From the NCBI GenBank assembly GCA_020438445.1, contig JAGQUO010000002.1, positions 1 to 58,059 of the forward strand: 58,059 bases of DNA, read 5' to 3'. A program made the translations under genes and the position numbers. A model generated the notes under the pieces. It did not search any database. It had not been told where the DNA came from and worked only from the letters and a program-made list of their open reading frames with translations. Positions 8,104 through 19,466 of this stretch are shown here, piece after piece. Source of the stretch: Solirubrobacterales bacterium. GTDB lineage: Bacteria > Actinomycetota > Thermoleophilia > Solirubrobacterales > 70-9. How positions within the stretch are numbered: position 1 is the stretch's first letter; each line of letters starts with the position of its first letter.

Positions 8104-9267
8104 CTACTTCTTGAGCCGCAGCTTGCTGACGAGCCCGCCGTGGTCGGATGCGACCACGCCACCGGGACCGGTGACGGTCGGGTCGTCCCCGGTCACGTAG
8201 GCGTCCAGCTGCTTCAGCTTCGGCTTCGACATGACGTGATCGACCGTGTGATCGAAGCGGTAGTCACCGATCACCGACTCGAAGACGTCGGCGTAGCAGC
8301 AGGTCTGCCGCGTGCCGAGGTTGAACAGGCCGGCGTCGTCGACGAGCGCGTTGTAGGCGCCCTCGTCGCCCGGCGTGGTGTAACCCGGGCCGATCTTGTC
8401 CTTCGGCCCGCCGGAGTTGATGTCGCCGACGAAGACGACCTGGTCCTTGGTCTTGAGCGGTCCGCCCTTGGCGAACAGCTCGCGGGCCTGCGCCTCGCGG
8501 ATGGCCGGATCGCCGAACGCCTCGAGGTGGGTGTTGACGAAGCGGAACTTGGCGCTCCTGGTCTTCTTGCCGCCCTTGATCTTGGCCTCGACGGACTCCC
8601 AGCCGCGATCGACGGGGACGACGATCCCGCCGACCTCCGGCTCGTAGCGGGTCTCGAAGTTGCCGCTCTTCGGCTTGGACGTCTTCACCTTGCCGTCCTT
8701 GCGGACGAGGATCGCGTCCTGCATGGTCAGGCTGCCGTCCATGTCCGCCCCGAGCGGGCCGGTGGCGTCGTTGCCGTCGGTGTTGGCCGGCAGCTCGGCG
8801 CTGAACTCCGTCTGCAGCGACGCGACCTTGTACTTGGCGCCCCTGTCCTTGAGCTCGTCCTGCAGCAACTTCAGGAAGTCGTAGCGGACGTTCGTCGCCG
8901 GGGTTCCGACGCCGAGCGGCGGCGCGCCGAGGTCGGAGGGAGTCTGGTCCTTCCAGATCGCCGCCTCCTGGATGCCGAGCAGGTCCGGCTTCGCCTTCGC
9001 GATCTCCTTCGCGAGCAGCTTGGCGCGCGCCGGGAAGTCCGTGGCATCGACCGAGTTGAGGATCTCGCCGGCCGCATCGAACGCCGACGGCAGATCGGGG
9101 GCGCTGATCGCGGGCCCGAGGTCGGCGCCGAGGTAGAGGTTGCGGGTCATCACGGTGACCTTCGGGTCCTTCTTCTTGCCCTTCTTCGCGGCCGTGCCCG
9201 TGGCCGGTGCGAGCAGCGCGACGGCGGCGAGGCCGAGCAGCGCGACGGTGAGAACGCGGGAGCGCAT
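8104..9267 (-). CDS. Secreted endonuclease/exonuclease/phosphatase (EEP) family protein
   Basis: This 387-residue exported hydrolase has a signal peptide at residues 1-27 (MRSRVLTVALLGLAAVALLA, then an AxA-type end). The EEP fold is indicated by TRNLYLGADLG near residue 40, the metal-binding Glu in LLGIQEAA, NTHLEAFG, the catalytic GDINS, and the C-terminal SDHGG. These place it with DNase I, exonuclease III and sphingomyelinase-type phosphodiesterases. Because it acts outside the cell, extracellular nuclease or phospholipase activity is plausible, but the substrate is unknown. The protein is rich in lysine after the signal. The start is ATG at 9267. It is a single gene with its own terminator and diverges from dnaK. 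Confidence 0.85.
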   Translation of the reverse strand: MRSRVLTVALLGLAAVALLAPATGTAAKKGKKKDPKVTVMTRNLYLGADLGPAISAPDLPSAFDAAGEILNSVDATDFPARAKLLAKEIAKAKPDLLGIQEAAIWKDQTPSDLGAPPLGVGTPATNVRYDFLKLLQDELKDRGAKYKVASLQTEFSAELPANTDGNDATGPLGADMDGSLTMQDAILVRKDGKVKTSKPKSGNFETRYEPEVGGIVVPVDRGWESVEAKIKGGKKTRSAKFRFVNTHLEAFGDPAIREAQARELFAKGGPLKTKDQVVFVGDINSGGPKDKIGPGYTTPGDEGAYNALVDDAGLFNLGTRQTCCYADVFESVIGDYRFDHTVDHVMSKPKLKQLDAYVTGDDPTVTGPGGVVASDHGGLVSKLRLKK

Positions 9268-9369
9268 CTGAATCTTCTCCTTGGTGGGTTGCGTGCGCCG
9301 GCTCCTGCACCGGCGCTTCGGCTTTCACAACACTAACCGCCTTCGAAGGATGCGCTCGCGGGTAGCCGC

Positions 9370-9398
9370 TTGGAACCCTGCGCCATATCTGCTAGTTT
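9370..9398 (+). promoter_or_regulatory. Probable dnaK promoter
   Basis: TTGGAA (9370-9375) and TAGTTT (9393-9398) are separated by exactly 17 bases, a good housekeeping-type promoter. It predicts a leader of about 50 bases before the dnaK ATG, which has an AAAGGAAA ribosome-binding site. Confidence 0.55.
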
Positions 9399-9411
9399 GG
9401 CACTTAGATTT
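9385..9411. promoter_or_regulatory. Candidate HspR operator at dnaK
   Basis: ATATCT, 15 bases, then AGATTT: an imperfect inverted repeat covering the -10 box. The same two hexamers with identical spacing occur upstream of clpB. HspR, encoded in the dnaK operon, normally binds HAIR sites (CTTGAGT-N7-ACTCAAG). No such site was found here, so this may be a lineage-specific version. Assignment to HspR is inference. Confidence 0.4.
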
Positions 9412-9457
9412 TCACCAAGCACACACATCAATGAGCTTCACGAAAGGAAACTGACCC

Positions 9458-11353
9458 ATGGGCAAGACCATCGGTATCGACCTCGGCACGACGAACTCGT
9501 GCTTCGCGGTCATGGAGGGCGGCGAGCCGACCGTCCTCGAGAACAGCGAGGGCGGTCGCACGACTCCCTCGGTCGTCGCGTTCACCGACAGCGACGAGCG
9601 CCTCGTCGGCACCGTCGCCAAGCGGCAGGCCGTCGTCAACCCGGAGCGGACGATCTTCTCGATCAAGCGCTTCATGGGGCGCAAGGAGGCCGAGGTGAAG
9701 GAGGAGGAGACGATGGTCCCCTACTCCGTCTCCGCCGGCCCCAACGGCGACGTCCGGATCGACATCGGCGACAAGCAGTTCCCGCCGCCCGAGATCTCGG
9801 CGATGATCCTGCAGAAGATCAAGGCCGACGCCGAGGCGAAGCTCGGCGAGACGGTCGATTCGGCCGTGATCACGGTCCCGGCCTACTTCAACGACGATCA
9901 GCGCCAGGCGACCAAGGACGCCGGCAAGATCGCCGGCCTCGACGTCAAGCGGATCATCAACGAGCCGACCGCTGCGTCGCTCGCCTACGGCCTCGACAAG
10001 GAGGCCAGCGACCAGACGATCCTGGTCTTCGACCTCGGCGGCGGCACGTTCGACGTGTCCGTGCTCGAGATCGGCGACGGCGTCTTCGAGGTGAAGTCCA
10101 CGGCCGGTGACAACCACCTCGGTGGCGACAACTGGGACAAGGCGATCGTCGACTGGCTGGTCGCCGAGTTCAAGAAGGACCAGGGTGTCGACCTCTCGGC
10201 CGACAAGAACTCGCTGCAGCGCCTCTACGAGAGCGCGGAGAAGGCGAAGATCGAGCTCTCCTCCACCCAGGAGACGCAGATCAACATCCCGTTCATCACG
10301 GCGGTCGAGGGGCAGCCGAAGCACCTCGACATGAAGCTGACCCGGTCGAAGCTGAACGAGCTGACCGGCGATCTGCTCGAGCGCGTCGTGGCTCCCGTCA
10401 AGCAGGCGCTCGCCGACGCCGGCTCCGACATCGACCACGTCGTGATGGTCGGTGGGATGACCCGGATGCCGTCCGTGCAGGAGAAGGTCAAGGAGCTGAC
10501 CGGGAAGGACCCGCACAAGGGCGTCAACCCGGACGAGGTCGTCGCCGTCGGCGCCGCGATCCAGGCCGGCGTGCTGGCCGGCGACGTCAAGGACGTGCTG
10601 CTGCTCGACGTGACGCCGCTGACCCTCGGCATCGAGACCAAGGGCGGCGTGATGACGAAGCTCATCGAGCGCAACACGACGATCCCGTCGAAGCGCTCGG
10701 AGACGTTCTCCACCGCCGACGACAACCAGACCCAGGTCGAGGTGCACGTGCTCCAGGGCGAGCGCGAGATGGCCTCCGGCAACAAGTCGCTCGGCAAGTT
10801 CCAGCTCACCGGGATCCCGCCGGCGCCGCGGGGCATGCCGCAGATCGAGGTCACGTTCGACATCGACGCCAACGGCATCCTCAACGTGTCGGCGAAGGAC
10901 CTCGGCACCGGCAAGGAGCAGACGATCGAGATCAAGGGCGGTTCGGGGCTCTCCGACGAGGAGGTCCAGCAGATGGTCTCCGACGCCGAGTCCCACGCCG
11001 ACGAGGACCGCCGGGCGAAGGAGCTGGCCGAGGCCCGCAACGTCGCCGAGCAGGCCGTCTACCAGGGCGACAAGCAGCTCGCCGACCTGGGCGAGCAGAT
11101 CGACGAGTCGGCGAAGGCCGACGTGACCACGGCGCTCGACGATCTCCGCTCGGTGCTCGAATCGACGGACGTCGACGACATCAAGGCGAAGACCGCCGCG
11201 CTCGAGGCCGCGTTCCACAAGGTCTCCGAGCAGGTCTACGCGAACGCGCAGGCCCAGCAGGGCAGCGCAGGCGGCGACGCCGGCGGCGGCGGCAACGGCG
11301 GCGATCCCGAGGAGGAGATCGTCGACGCCGAGGTCGTCGAGGACGAGTCCTAG
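9458..11353 (+). CDS. dnaK: Hsp70 chaperone DnaK
   Basis: ATP-dependent chaperone of 631 residues that binds exposed hydrophobic peptides and works with DnaJ and GrpE. The nucleotide-binding domain opens with [11 protein letters not shown] and includes [13 protein letters not shown] and [12 protein letters not shown]. The linker [19 protein letters not shown] leads into the substrate-binding domain, and a helical lid precedes a glycine-rich tail. The protein ends in the acidic tail [14 protein letters not shown], and almost the same motif appears in the GrpE N-terminus. It is the first gene of dnaK-grpE-dnaJ-hspR. A promoter and a candidate repressor site lie upstream, which fits autoregulation by HspR. 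Confidence 0.98.
   Translation: MGKTIGIDLGTTNSCFAVMEGGEPTVLENSEGGRTTPSVVAFTDSDERLVGTVAKRQAVVNPERTIFSIKRFMGRKEAEVKEEETMVPYSVSAGPNGDVRIDIGDKQFPPPEISAMILQKIKADAEAKLGETVDSAVITVPAYFNDDQRQATKDAGKIAGLDVKRIINEPTAASLAYGLDKEASDQTILVFDLGGGTFDVSVLEIGDGVFEVKSTAGDNHLGGDNWDKAIVDWLVAEFKKDQGVDLSADKNSLQRLYESAEKAKIELSSTQETQINIPFITAVEGQPKHLDMKLTRSKLNELTGDLLERVVAPVKQALADAGSDIDHVVMVGGMTRMPSVQEKVKELTGKDPHKGVNPDEVVAVGAAIQAGVLAGDVKDVLLLDVTPLTLGIETKGGVMTKLIERNTTIPSKRSETFSTADDNQTQVEVHVLQGEREMASGNKSLGKFQLTGIPPAPRGMPQIEVTFDIDANGILNVSAKDLGTGKEQTIEIKGGSGLSDEEVQQMVSDAESHADEDRRAKELAEARNVAEQAVYQGDKQLADLGEQIDESAKADVTTALDDLRSVLESTDVDDIKAKTAALEAAFHKVSEQVYANAQAQQGSAGGDAGGGGNGGDPEEEIVDAEVVEDES
11322..11343 (+). repeat. 22-base direct repeat, copy 1 (end of dnaK)
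   Basis: An exact 22-base match to 11462-11483 in grpE, encoding the acidic DAEVVE motif at the DnaK C-terminus. Confidence 0.8.
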
Positions 11354-11379
11354 GCCCCGGCTCCGAGGCGAGGAACACC

Positions 11380-13657
<2,278 letters not shown>

Positions 13658-13666
13658 GCCGGCGCC

Positions 13667-14140
13667 TCAGTACCTGGCGAAGCCCTTGAGCTCGACGGTT
13701 CCGTTCTGGCCGTCGAGGGTGTTGTGGTCGTGGGCCTTCAGGTTCCTCGCCTTGATCCCCTTGTAGGCGCCCTTGCCGCCGGTGATGTCGGCGGTGCCGT
13801 TGAAGTCGATCTCGCCGCCGGCGATGACGAACGCCATCTCGAATGTCCCGAGGGCGGTGCCGCGCCCGTCGCGGATGCGGAACGTCCCCGTGGCCGTCGC
13901 CGTCGGGATGTCGAAGTGGACGACGAGCTTGATCTTGCCGCCGTTGAACGGCTTGCCGCTGGTAGTGCCGCGGTCGACGACGTCGCCGTGGGCGTTGGTG
14001 CCGGTCGTCGCCGTGACCGCGGCGACGTCGATGCGATGACGCTCCCGCTCGGGCTTGGCGGCGGCGGCCGCGGGGAACGCCGGCAGGAGGGCAGCGGCCG
14101 CGAGCGCGGCCAGAACGCGGATTCCGGAGGCACGAGTCAC
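13667..14140 (-). CDS. Secreted protein of unknown function, beta-barrel-like
   Basis: A 157-residue exported protein with a signal peptide at about residues 1-28 (ALAAAALLPAFPAAAAA). The mature part alternates short polar and hydrophobic segments (KIKLVVHFDI, GTFRIRDGRG, GTFEMAFVIAGGEIDFNG) and includes GKGAYKGIKARN. This resembles small calycin or allene-oxide-cyclase-like barrels seen in secreted actinobacterial proteins, but the match is only by pattern. No catalytic residues are evident. It converges on hspR across the operon terminator. Function not known. Confidence 0.75.
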   Translation of the reverse strand: MTRASGIRVLAALAAAALLPAFPAAAAAKPERERHRIDVAAVTATTGTNAHGDVVDRGTTSGKPFNGGKIKLVVHFDIPTATATGTFRIRDGRGTALGTFEMAFVIAGGEIDFNGTADITGGKGAYKGIKARNLKAHDHNTLDGQNGTVELKGFARY

Positions 14141-14198
14141 GGCCGGGAACGTACAGGGAACGGCGCCCGCCGGTCGCAGTCCCGCGCGGAGAGCCGTC

Positions 14199-15122
14199 TC
14201 AGCGGCCGCGCAGGACCCGCCCGGTGATGCCCTCGATCGTCTCGATGCCGTAGGCCATCGACGGCTGAGCGTCGGTCAGGACCGCGATCGCCCGGCGTTC
14301 GCCGCCGCGCCTCAGCTCGGCGGCCTGATTGACGACGAAGCCGCCGGGGTCGGGGCGCCAGCCGCCCTTGAAGCGCACGCTCCAGCCGCGCTCACCGGCG
14401 ACCTCCGGGATGCCCCATGCCTGCTCGGAGACGATCGAGCCCAGGAGCCCGAGGCCGAACTTCTCGTAGCGCTCGGGGAACACGCGGCCGAGCCGGCCGA
14501 ACATCGCCGCCATGTCGGCGGCGCTGATCGCGCTGGCGCCCCAGACGTCGGAGGCGCGGAAGTCCCTCATGCCGGCGCGATGGGCGATCGCCTCGACCCC
14601 CTCGGGGCCGACGCGGGCGAAGACCGCGGAGGCGGCGTCGTTGTCGGAGACCGTGATCATGCGCCGCAGCTCGGCCGCGGCGTCCGGATCGAGCCGTCCC
14701 CCGGCATCCGCCACCCGCTGCAGCTCGGCCGCGAGGATCAGCGCCTTGACGGCGCTTGCGGATTGGAAGAGCTCGTGCTCGTTGCGGCCGTGGATCTCCT
14801 CACCGGGGCCGGCGACGGCGAAGGCCACGTGGCCGTCGCGGCCCTCCGCGTACTCGCCGGCACGCGCGACCCGCTCACGCCGCCGCACTGCGGCGCGATG
14901 GCGGCGTCGCGGACTCGCCCGCGGCCGCTCACGGGCCGGCGCCGCTGCAGCCGGCCCGGTTGCAGCCGCTGCGGCCGGCCCTCGGGACGGGGGTCCCGTG
15001 GCCGCAGCCGGCTCGGACGGGGATCCGGTCGAGAGCGCGGCCACGGCGGCGACGGCGATGACCGCGATCACCGCCGCCAGGAGGCCGATCAACGCACGAT
15101 TGCCGATCAGGTAGCTTCGCAC
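14199..15122 (-). CDS. Membrane-anchored class A beta-lactamase-like serine hydrolase
   Basis: From the GTG at 15122 this is 307 residues: one N-terminal membrane helix (about 5-33), an Ala/Pro linker of about 50 residues, then an extracellular domain with penicillin-recognising motifs. SAVK (123-126) is the SxxK site, VSDND contains SDN (159-161), and FKGG replaces KTG. The class A Glu in an ExxLN loop is not seen, so true beta-lactamase activity is doubtful; a cell-wall or peptide hydrolase is more likely. The ORF could extend to 15179, but that overlaps a plus-strand gene starting at 15125. The chosen start has GGAG 10 bases upstream. Confidence 0.8.
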   Translation of the reverse strand: MRSYLIGNRALIGLLAAVIAVIAVAAVAALSTGSPSEPAAATGPPSRGPAAAAATGPAAAAPARERPRASPRRRHRAAVRRRERVARAGEYAEGRDGHVAFAVAGPGEEIHGRNEHELFQSASAVKALILAAELQRVADAGGRLDPDAAAELRRMITVSDNDAASAVFARVGPEGVEAIAHRAGMRDFRASDVWGASAISAADMAAMFGRLGRVFPERYEKFGLGLLGSIVSEQAWGIPEVAGERGWSVRFKGGWRPDPGGFVVNQAAELRRGGERRAIAVLTDAQPSMAYGIETIEGITGRVLRGR

Positions 15123-15124
15123 CG

Positions 15125-15550
15125 ATGAGCTTCTCCGAGAGCGCCGGCGCGGATCGCGACCACCCCGACGACCTGGCACGGCTCGGAGCGATCGCGATAG
15201 CGCTCGGGCGGATCGCGATCGGCGTCGGTGCGGCCGGTCTGACGCGGCCCGCGCTGCGCGCTCTCGGGTTCACCGATCCGGACGGAGCGACGGTCGCGCT
15301 GGCTCGCCTCGCCGGCGGCCGCGATATCGCGCTCGGCCTCCACGGGCTCGCCGTCCGCGACGACCCTCCCGAGTTGCGCAGGTCGGTGTTGCTGGGCGCG
15401 GCGGTCGATGCCGGCGACGCTGCCGCTTTCGCGGTGGCCCTGATCCGCGGCGACGGGATCGATCGGACGGCGGCGATGAACATCCCGATCGCGGGCTCGG
15501 CCGTGATCGCCGGGGCGTGGGTGGCGTCGCGGCTGAGCCGCCCCGGCTAG
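15125..15550 (+). CDS. Small membrane protein (DUF4267-like)
   Basis: This 141-residue protein has about four hydrophobic segments (LGAIAIALGRIAIGVGAAGL, VALARLAGGRDIALGLHGLA, AAAFAVALI, IPIAGSAVIAGAWVA). The pattern, with RxxxG turns and a GGRD motif, is like the small integral membrane proteins grouped as DUF4267. Function is unknown. A TAGCTT box lies 7 bases before the ATG, which suggests a leaderless message. Its start codon is only 2 bases from that of the divergent serine hydrolase, and its TAG stop shares CTAG with the stop of the converging mscS. Confidence 0.7.
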   Translation: MSFSESAGADRDHPDDLARLGAIAIALGRIAIGVGAAGLTRPALRALGFTDPDGATVALARLAGGRDIALGLHGLAVRDDPPELRRSVLLGAAVDAGDAAAFAVALIRGDGIDRTAAMNIPIAGSAVIAGAWVASRLSRPG

Positions 15551-16539
15551 CGCCTCTCGCCGCCGCTGGTCTCCTGCTCGGCGGTCGGCGTCGGCAGGTC
15601 GTAGGCGTCGGGCTTGCCGTCGAGATCGCTGTCGCGGACGGCCTCGAGGACGTCGCTGGCGAGCTTCGCCCCGTCGGCCGGGTTGAGCGGGACGGCGAGG
15701 ATCGTCACGGTGACCTCGTCCCCGTGCAGCTCCTCGAGCCGAACCTGCGGCTTGTTGCGGAGCGGGATCGTCACCGCCTTCTCGATCATCCGTTGGAGCC
15801 GGTGCGGGGTGACGTCGGCGCTGAACCGCGCCTTCAGCTCGACCCGCTCGGGCTCCGAGATCGGGATCACCGCGAGCATCATGATCACGTTGTTGGGGAT
15901 CATCGTGCGGTCCCCGCCGCTGACCAGGGTCGTGTAGAAGAGCCCCATCTCGCTGACGATCCCCTCGACCTCACCCGCCATCGATCCGCCCTTGAGCTTG
16001 ACCCGCTGACCGACGACGAAGGGCCGCGTGGTCAGCAGCACCATGCCGGCGAACACGTGGGCGAGGGTCTGCTGGGCGGCGAGGCCGAGCACGACCGCTG
16101 TGAAGGCGCCGCCGACCGCGAGCGTCTCCGGCTTGACGCCGGCGACCCGGAGGGCGGCGATGACGACGACCACGATCGTGCCGAGCCTGATCAGGAATCC
16201 GACCGTGCCTGCCGTCCCGGGCTCCAGCCGCCGGAAGAGAGCGGGCTGGAAGCTCTGGGCGAGCGTCCGCGCCAGGAGCCAGCCGAGCAGGGCGATCAGC
16301 GCCGCCGTGATGTAGCGAAGCTCCTTGCCGGCGTCGGGAAGGAGCGTCTGCCGGTTCGCGAAGACGATGATGACGCCGACGATCAGGACCAGCAGGACGA
16401 TCGCCTCGCGGCGGGCCTTGCGGGCGTCGCCGCGGCTGATCTGCGAACCGAGCCCGACCTCGCGCCAGACCTCGGTCCGGGACTCGAACATCCCACCGGT
16501 GCGGGACCGGTCGCGGAACGGTCGCTGGAGCCGCTTCAT
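15547..16539 (-). CDS. Small-conductance mechanosensitive channel (MscS family)
   Basis: A 330-residue MscS-type channel that opens under membrane tension to relieve osmotic shock. Hydrophobic helices occupy roughly residues 44-62, 74-95 and 112-133. The pore-lining helix follows (AVGGAFTAVVLGLAAQQTLA), rich in Gly and Ala as in MscS TM3. The beta domain (FVVGQRVKLKGG, GEVEGIVSEMGLFYTTL, IPNNVIM) and the C-terminal alpha/beta domain complete the fold. The ATG at 16539 is preferred to the longer frame because an ACAAT-like box lies just upstream. It ends in a CTAG shared with the converging gene. Confidence 0.9.
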   Translation of the reverse strand: MKRLQRPFRDRSRTGGMFESRTEVWREVGLGSQISRGDARKARREAIVLLVLIVGVIIVFANRQTLLPDAGKELRYITAALIALLGWLLARTLAQSFQPALFRRLEPGTAGTVGFLIRLGTIVVVVIAALRVAGVKPETLAVGGAFTAVVLGLAAQQTLAHVFAGMVLLTTRPFVVGQRVKLKGGSMAGEVEGIVSEMGLFYTTLVSGGDRTMIPNNVIMMLAVIPISEPERVELKARFSADVTPHRLQRMIEKAVTIPLRNKPQVRLEELHGDEVTVTILAVPLNPADGAKLASDVLEAVRDSDLDGKPDAYDLPTPTAEQETSGGERR

Positions 16540-16565
16540 GCGGCCATTGTTGCGTCCCTCCGGGG

Positions 16566-16599
16566 GCGCCCGCATCCCGCCCCGAGCCCGGGCGGGCGC
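16566..16599 (-). terminator. Hairpin between the SQR-like gene and mscS
   Basis: GCGCCCGC (16566-16573) and GCGGGCGC (16592-16599) form an 8-bp stem with an 18-base, partly self-pairing loop. It lies just after the stop codon of the leftward flavoprotein gene. Confidence 0.5.
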
Positions 16600-16612
16600 G
16601 GTCCTGCGGCGG

Positions 16613-17875
16613 TCAGTCGGCGAGCATCGACGACATCGCCTTGATCCCGACGTCCATCGCCTGCCACGCCTTGCCGGCGTGGAACGGCTCGCCGGCGTGG
16701 AACCGCATCGGCACCGAGAAGCCGAGCATCTTCTTGCCGATCCGCCAGACCGGGGAGGTGCCGACCTTGTAGTCGCCGTCGGCGTCCGCCCGGACCCGGA
16801 CGGGCCGGTCGGGGTCGCCCGTCAGCTCGACCGGGACCTGGGCAAAGGTCGCCTTGTCGAACATCTCCATGATGCACATGCTCACCGAGTCGAAGGGCTT
16901 GTCGAACTCGGCTCCCCGGAGCTCGGCGTCGATGTGGTTGGCGACCGCGTCGGCCTGGAGGAACGCGAGGAACGCCTGCTTGATCGGGAAGTCGCCGGCG
17001 TCGCCCGGAACGTAGACGTCGTCGCGGCCGGTCGCCAGGCGGGTCTCGAGATCCGTCGCGACGAAGCCGCGGTCGTCGGATTCGAGCCCCGGATAGCGGT
17101 TGGCGGCGACATAGGGCGGGAACGCGATCAGATGGTCGAAGCGCCGGCTGCTGCCGTCGGCGTAGCGAACCTCGTCCGCGGTCACCTCGGTCGCGACCTC
17201 CTCGAGGTGTCCCTCGATGCCGCGATCGGCGAACTCGGCGGTCACGAGATCGTCCAGCCGCGGCCCGAAGGCCTGGATGAAGCCGTGCTCGAACGTCGAC
17301 CAGGTGATATCGACGTGGTCGCGGGCATCGTTCTTGCGCAGCCAGGTCTCGAGCATGAAGACGATCTCGTACAGCGGTCCCGAGCACTTGTTGTTCGGCG
17401 GCACGAGGAAGAGGACGCTCTGCCTCTCGCCCGCCTTCGACCGGTCGCGGATCTCCTCGAAATGGCGTCGCACGCCCAGCATCGAATCCGTCGTCCAGAT
17501 CGTCGCGCCGTGCTCCTCGAGCCCCGGGATCTCGGCGGCGTTGGTGTCCGCGCCCGTCGCGATCACGAGCTTGTCGTAGGAGAAGCGCTCGCCGTCGTCG
17601 AGGCTGACCAGCCGGTTGTCGGGATCGACCTCGGTCACGCTGCCGCGCTCGAACTCGATGTTGCGGCGATGCAGCGGCTTGTTGAGATCGACGAGCAGCG
17701 ACTCGGGGTCGGCGCCGAACGGCACGTAGATGCTGTTCGGGCGGAACAGGAACTGGTCGCGGTCGGAGACGAGGCGGATGTCGACGTCGTCGTGGTGACG
17801 CATTCGCAGCAGGAACGCCGTCTCCAGCGCGGCGAATCCGCCGCCGAGTACCAGGACCTTCTGCTTTGCCGCCAT
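16613..17875 (-). CDS. FAD-dependent oxidoreductase, sulfide:quinone oxidoreductase/NDH-2-like
   Basis: A 420-residue flavoprotein of the two-dinucleotide-binding-domain family. The FAD motif VLGGGFAALETA is at residues 9-20, followed by RPNSIYVPFG. ATGAD lies in the second strand. YVPGDAG, the motif touching the flavin ribityl chain, is near residue 295. A cysteine in NNKCSGPLYE and one in SMCIMEM sit where sulfide:quinone oxidoreductases have redox cysteines, so quinone reduction with sulfide or another donor is possible; type II NADH dehydrogenase is the alternative. The ATG at 17875 has a GGAGGAG site 8 bases upstream. It diverges from the WS/DGAT gene. Confidence 0.85.
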   Translation of the reverse strand: MAAKQKVLVLGGGFAALETAFLLRMRHHDDVDIRLVSDRDQFLFRPNSIYVPFGADPESLLVDLNKPLHRRNIEFERGSVTEVDPDNRLVSLDDGERFSYDKLVIATGADTNAAEIPGLEEHGATIWTTDSMLGVRRHFEEIRDRSKAGERQSVLFLVPPNNKCSGPLYEIVFMLETWLRKNDARDHVDITWSTFEHGFIQAFGPRLDDLVTAEFADRGIEGHLEEVATEVTADEVRYADGSSRRFDHLIAFPPYVAANRYPGLESDDRGFVATDLETRLATGRDDVYVPGDAGDFPIKQAFLAFLQADAVANHIDAELRGAEFDKPFDSVSMCIMEMFDKATFAQVPVELTGDPDRPVRVRADADGDYKVGTSPVWRIGKKMLGFSVPMRFHAGEPFHAGKAWQAMDVGIKAMSSMLAD

Positions 17876-17943
17876 CGCCGTTCTCCTCCGGTCTTCGTTG
17901 CGCTCGGTCGCACCGATGGTCCACCCGGCGCGGCACCGCCACA

Positions 17944-17983
17944 TCGGTGAAAACCACCGAGAGCGGTCCGGTGCGGCAACCGG
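17944..17983. promoter_or_regulatory. Two adjacent palindromes in a divergent control region
   Basis: TCGGTG-N5-CACCGA (17944-17960) and CCGGT-N6-ACCGG (17968-17983) lie in the 153-base gap between the SQR-like gene and the acyltransferase. A TACCCT box at 18007-18012 could be the -10 of the rightward gene. These are candidate operators; no regulator is identified. Confidence 0.35.
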
Positions 17984-18028
17984 ATGACCGGGCGCCGTCC
18001 CGCTCCTACCCTGACTGCATGGAGAGCG

Positions 18029-19465
18029 ATGGCTGATCAGCTGACCGCGCTGGACGCGACCTTCCTCGAGCTCGAGGAGGCCGATCTCTCGGCCCACATG
18101 CACATCGGGGCCGTGATGATCTTCGAGTCGAGCGATGCACCCACGCCGGCGGAGGTCGCCGCCGACCTCGAGGAGCGGCTCGACGCCCTGCCCCGCTATC
18201 GCAAGCGCCTCTCCGCCCAGCGGACCGGCGGGCTCAGCTGGCCGAACTGGGAGGATCCGCCGGCCTTCGACCTCCGCTCGCACGTCCGCCGCGCCGGGCT
18301 GCCGGCGCCGGGTGGGCGGGAAGAGCTCCGCCGCTGGGCGAGCGAGTACTTCGGCGAGCGCCTCGACCGCTCGCGACCGCTCTGGGAGCTCGTCGTCGTC
18401 GAGGGTCTCGAGGGAGGCCGCTGGGCCCTGGTGAGCAAGACCCACCACTGCATGGTCGATGGCGTCGGCTCGGTCGACGCGAGCACCACCCTCTTCGACA
18501 CCGAGCCGCACCGGCGTCATCCGGAGGCAGCGGAGCCGGTATCGCCGATCCCGCCGCCGCAGTTGCCCGAGGAGGGACGTTCGCCGCTCGAGACGGTCAC
18601 CGGCGGGATCGCGGGCGTCGCGCGACTTCCGATCGCGGCCGGGCGAGCGGGCATCGGCGCGGTCGGCGCCGGGCTCGGCATGGTCCGTCATCCCGGCCGC
18701 GGAATCGATGCGCTGAAGCGCTCGCGGGCGCTGGCGGAGCTGATCGTCAAGGACGAGATCAACGCCGCGCCGCACACGAGCATCAACGTCCCGATCGGCG
18801 CCCACCGGGAGATCGCCGTCGTGACGGTCCCGATCGACGATCTCAAGGGGATCAAGAACTCGCTCGGGGGCAAGCTCAACGACGTCGTCCTCAGCGCCTC
18901 CGCCGGAGGCCTGCGGGAGCTCATGCTGAGCCGCGGCGAGACGCCGCCCGAATCCGGGCTGCGGGCGATGGTCCCCGTCAACGTCCGCAGCGACAGCGAA
19001 CACCTCGCGCTCGGCAACAAGATCAGCTCCCTGTTCGTCGAGCTGCCCGTGGCCGAGGCTGACCCACTGCGGCGCTACCAGCTCCAGACGGCGGCCAGCC
19101 GGCGCCACAAGCGCACCGGCCAGGCGACGGGATCGGCGGCGATGATCGACTTCAGCTCGCACGCGCCGCCGGTCGTCCACAGCCTGCTGGCCCGCTCCAT
19201 GTACGCGACGCGCCTCTTCAACCTGACGATCACGAACGTGCCGGGACCGCCGAGCGAGCTCTACGCCTTCGGCGCCCGCGTCGACGAGGTCTGGCCCCTC
19301 GTGCCCCTCGCCGCCGAGCACGCGATCGGGATCGCGATCCTCAGCTACGCCGGCAAGGTCTGCATCTGCCTCAACGTCGACCCCGACGCCGTGCCCGATC
19401 TCGAGGTCCTCCGCTCCGGCATCGAGGACGCGATCGGCGAGCTCAAGGATCTGGCAGCGGTGTAG
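18029..19465 (+). CDS. Wax ester synthase/diacylglycerol acyltransferase (WS/DGAT)
   Basis: Transfers a fatty acyl group from acyl-CoA to an alcohol or diacylglycerol to make storage wax ester or triacylglycerol. The 478-residue protein has the catalytic motif HHCMVDG (139-145, the HHxxxDG signature), an N-terminal LTALDATFLELE typical of the family, and the conserved C-terminal NVPGPP and LNDVVLSASAGGL segments. Length is normal. The start at 18029 is supported by GGAGA 4 bases upstream and by family similarity beginning at MADQLTALD. It is a single gene with a strong terminator. Confidence 0.93.
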   Translation: MADQLTALDATFLELEEADLSAHMHIGAVMIFESSDAPTPAEVAADLEERLDALPRYRKRLSAQRTGGLSWPNWEDPPAFDLRSHVRRAGLPAPGGREELRRWASEYFGERLDRSRPLWELVVVEGLEGGRWALVSKTHHCMVDGVGSVDASTTLFDTEPHRRHPEAAEPVSPIPPPQLPEEGRSPLETVTGGIAGVARLPIAAGRAGIGAVGAGLGMVRHPGRGIDALKRSRALAELIVKDEINAAPHTSINVPIGAHREIAVVTVPIDDLKGIKNSLGGKLNDVVLSASAGGLRELMLSRGETPPESGLRAMVPVNVRSDSEHLALGNKISSLFVELPVAEADPLRRYQLQTAASRRHKRTGQATGSAAMIDFSSHAPPVVHSLLARSMYATRLFNLTITNVPGPPSELYAFGARVDEVWPLVPLAAEHAIGIAILSYAGKVCICLNVDPDAVPDLEVLRSGIEDAIGELKDLAAV

Positions 19466-19466
19466 G

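Noticed and set aside
9240-9457. A classic HAIR operator (CTTGAGT-N7-ACTCAAG) upstream of dnaK
   Set aside because: No match was found. A TTGG-N14-CCAA pair at 9397-9418 has only 4-base arms and wrong spacing.
14199-15122. Antibiotic-resistance beta-lactamase
   Set aside because: SxxK and SDN are present, but KTG is KGG and the ExxLN Glu needed for class A hydrolysis was not seen.
16613-19321. A 902-residue leftward open frame covering the SQR-like gene and all of the acyltransferase region
   Set aside because: Only the last 420 residues resemble a protein; the rest is the antisense of the WS/DGAT gene, open because of high GC codon bias.
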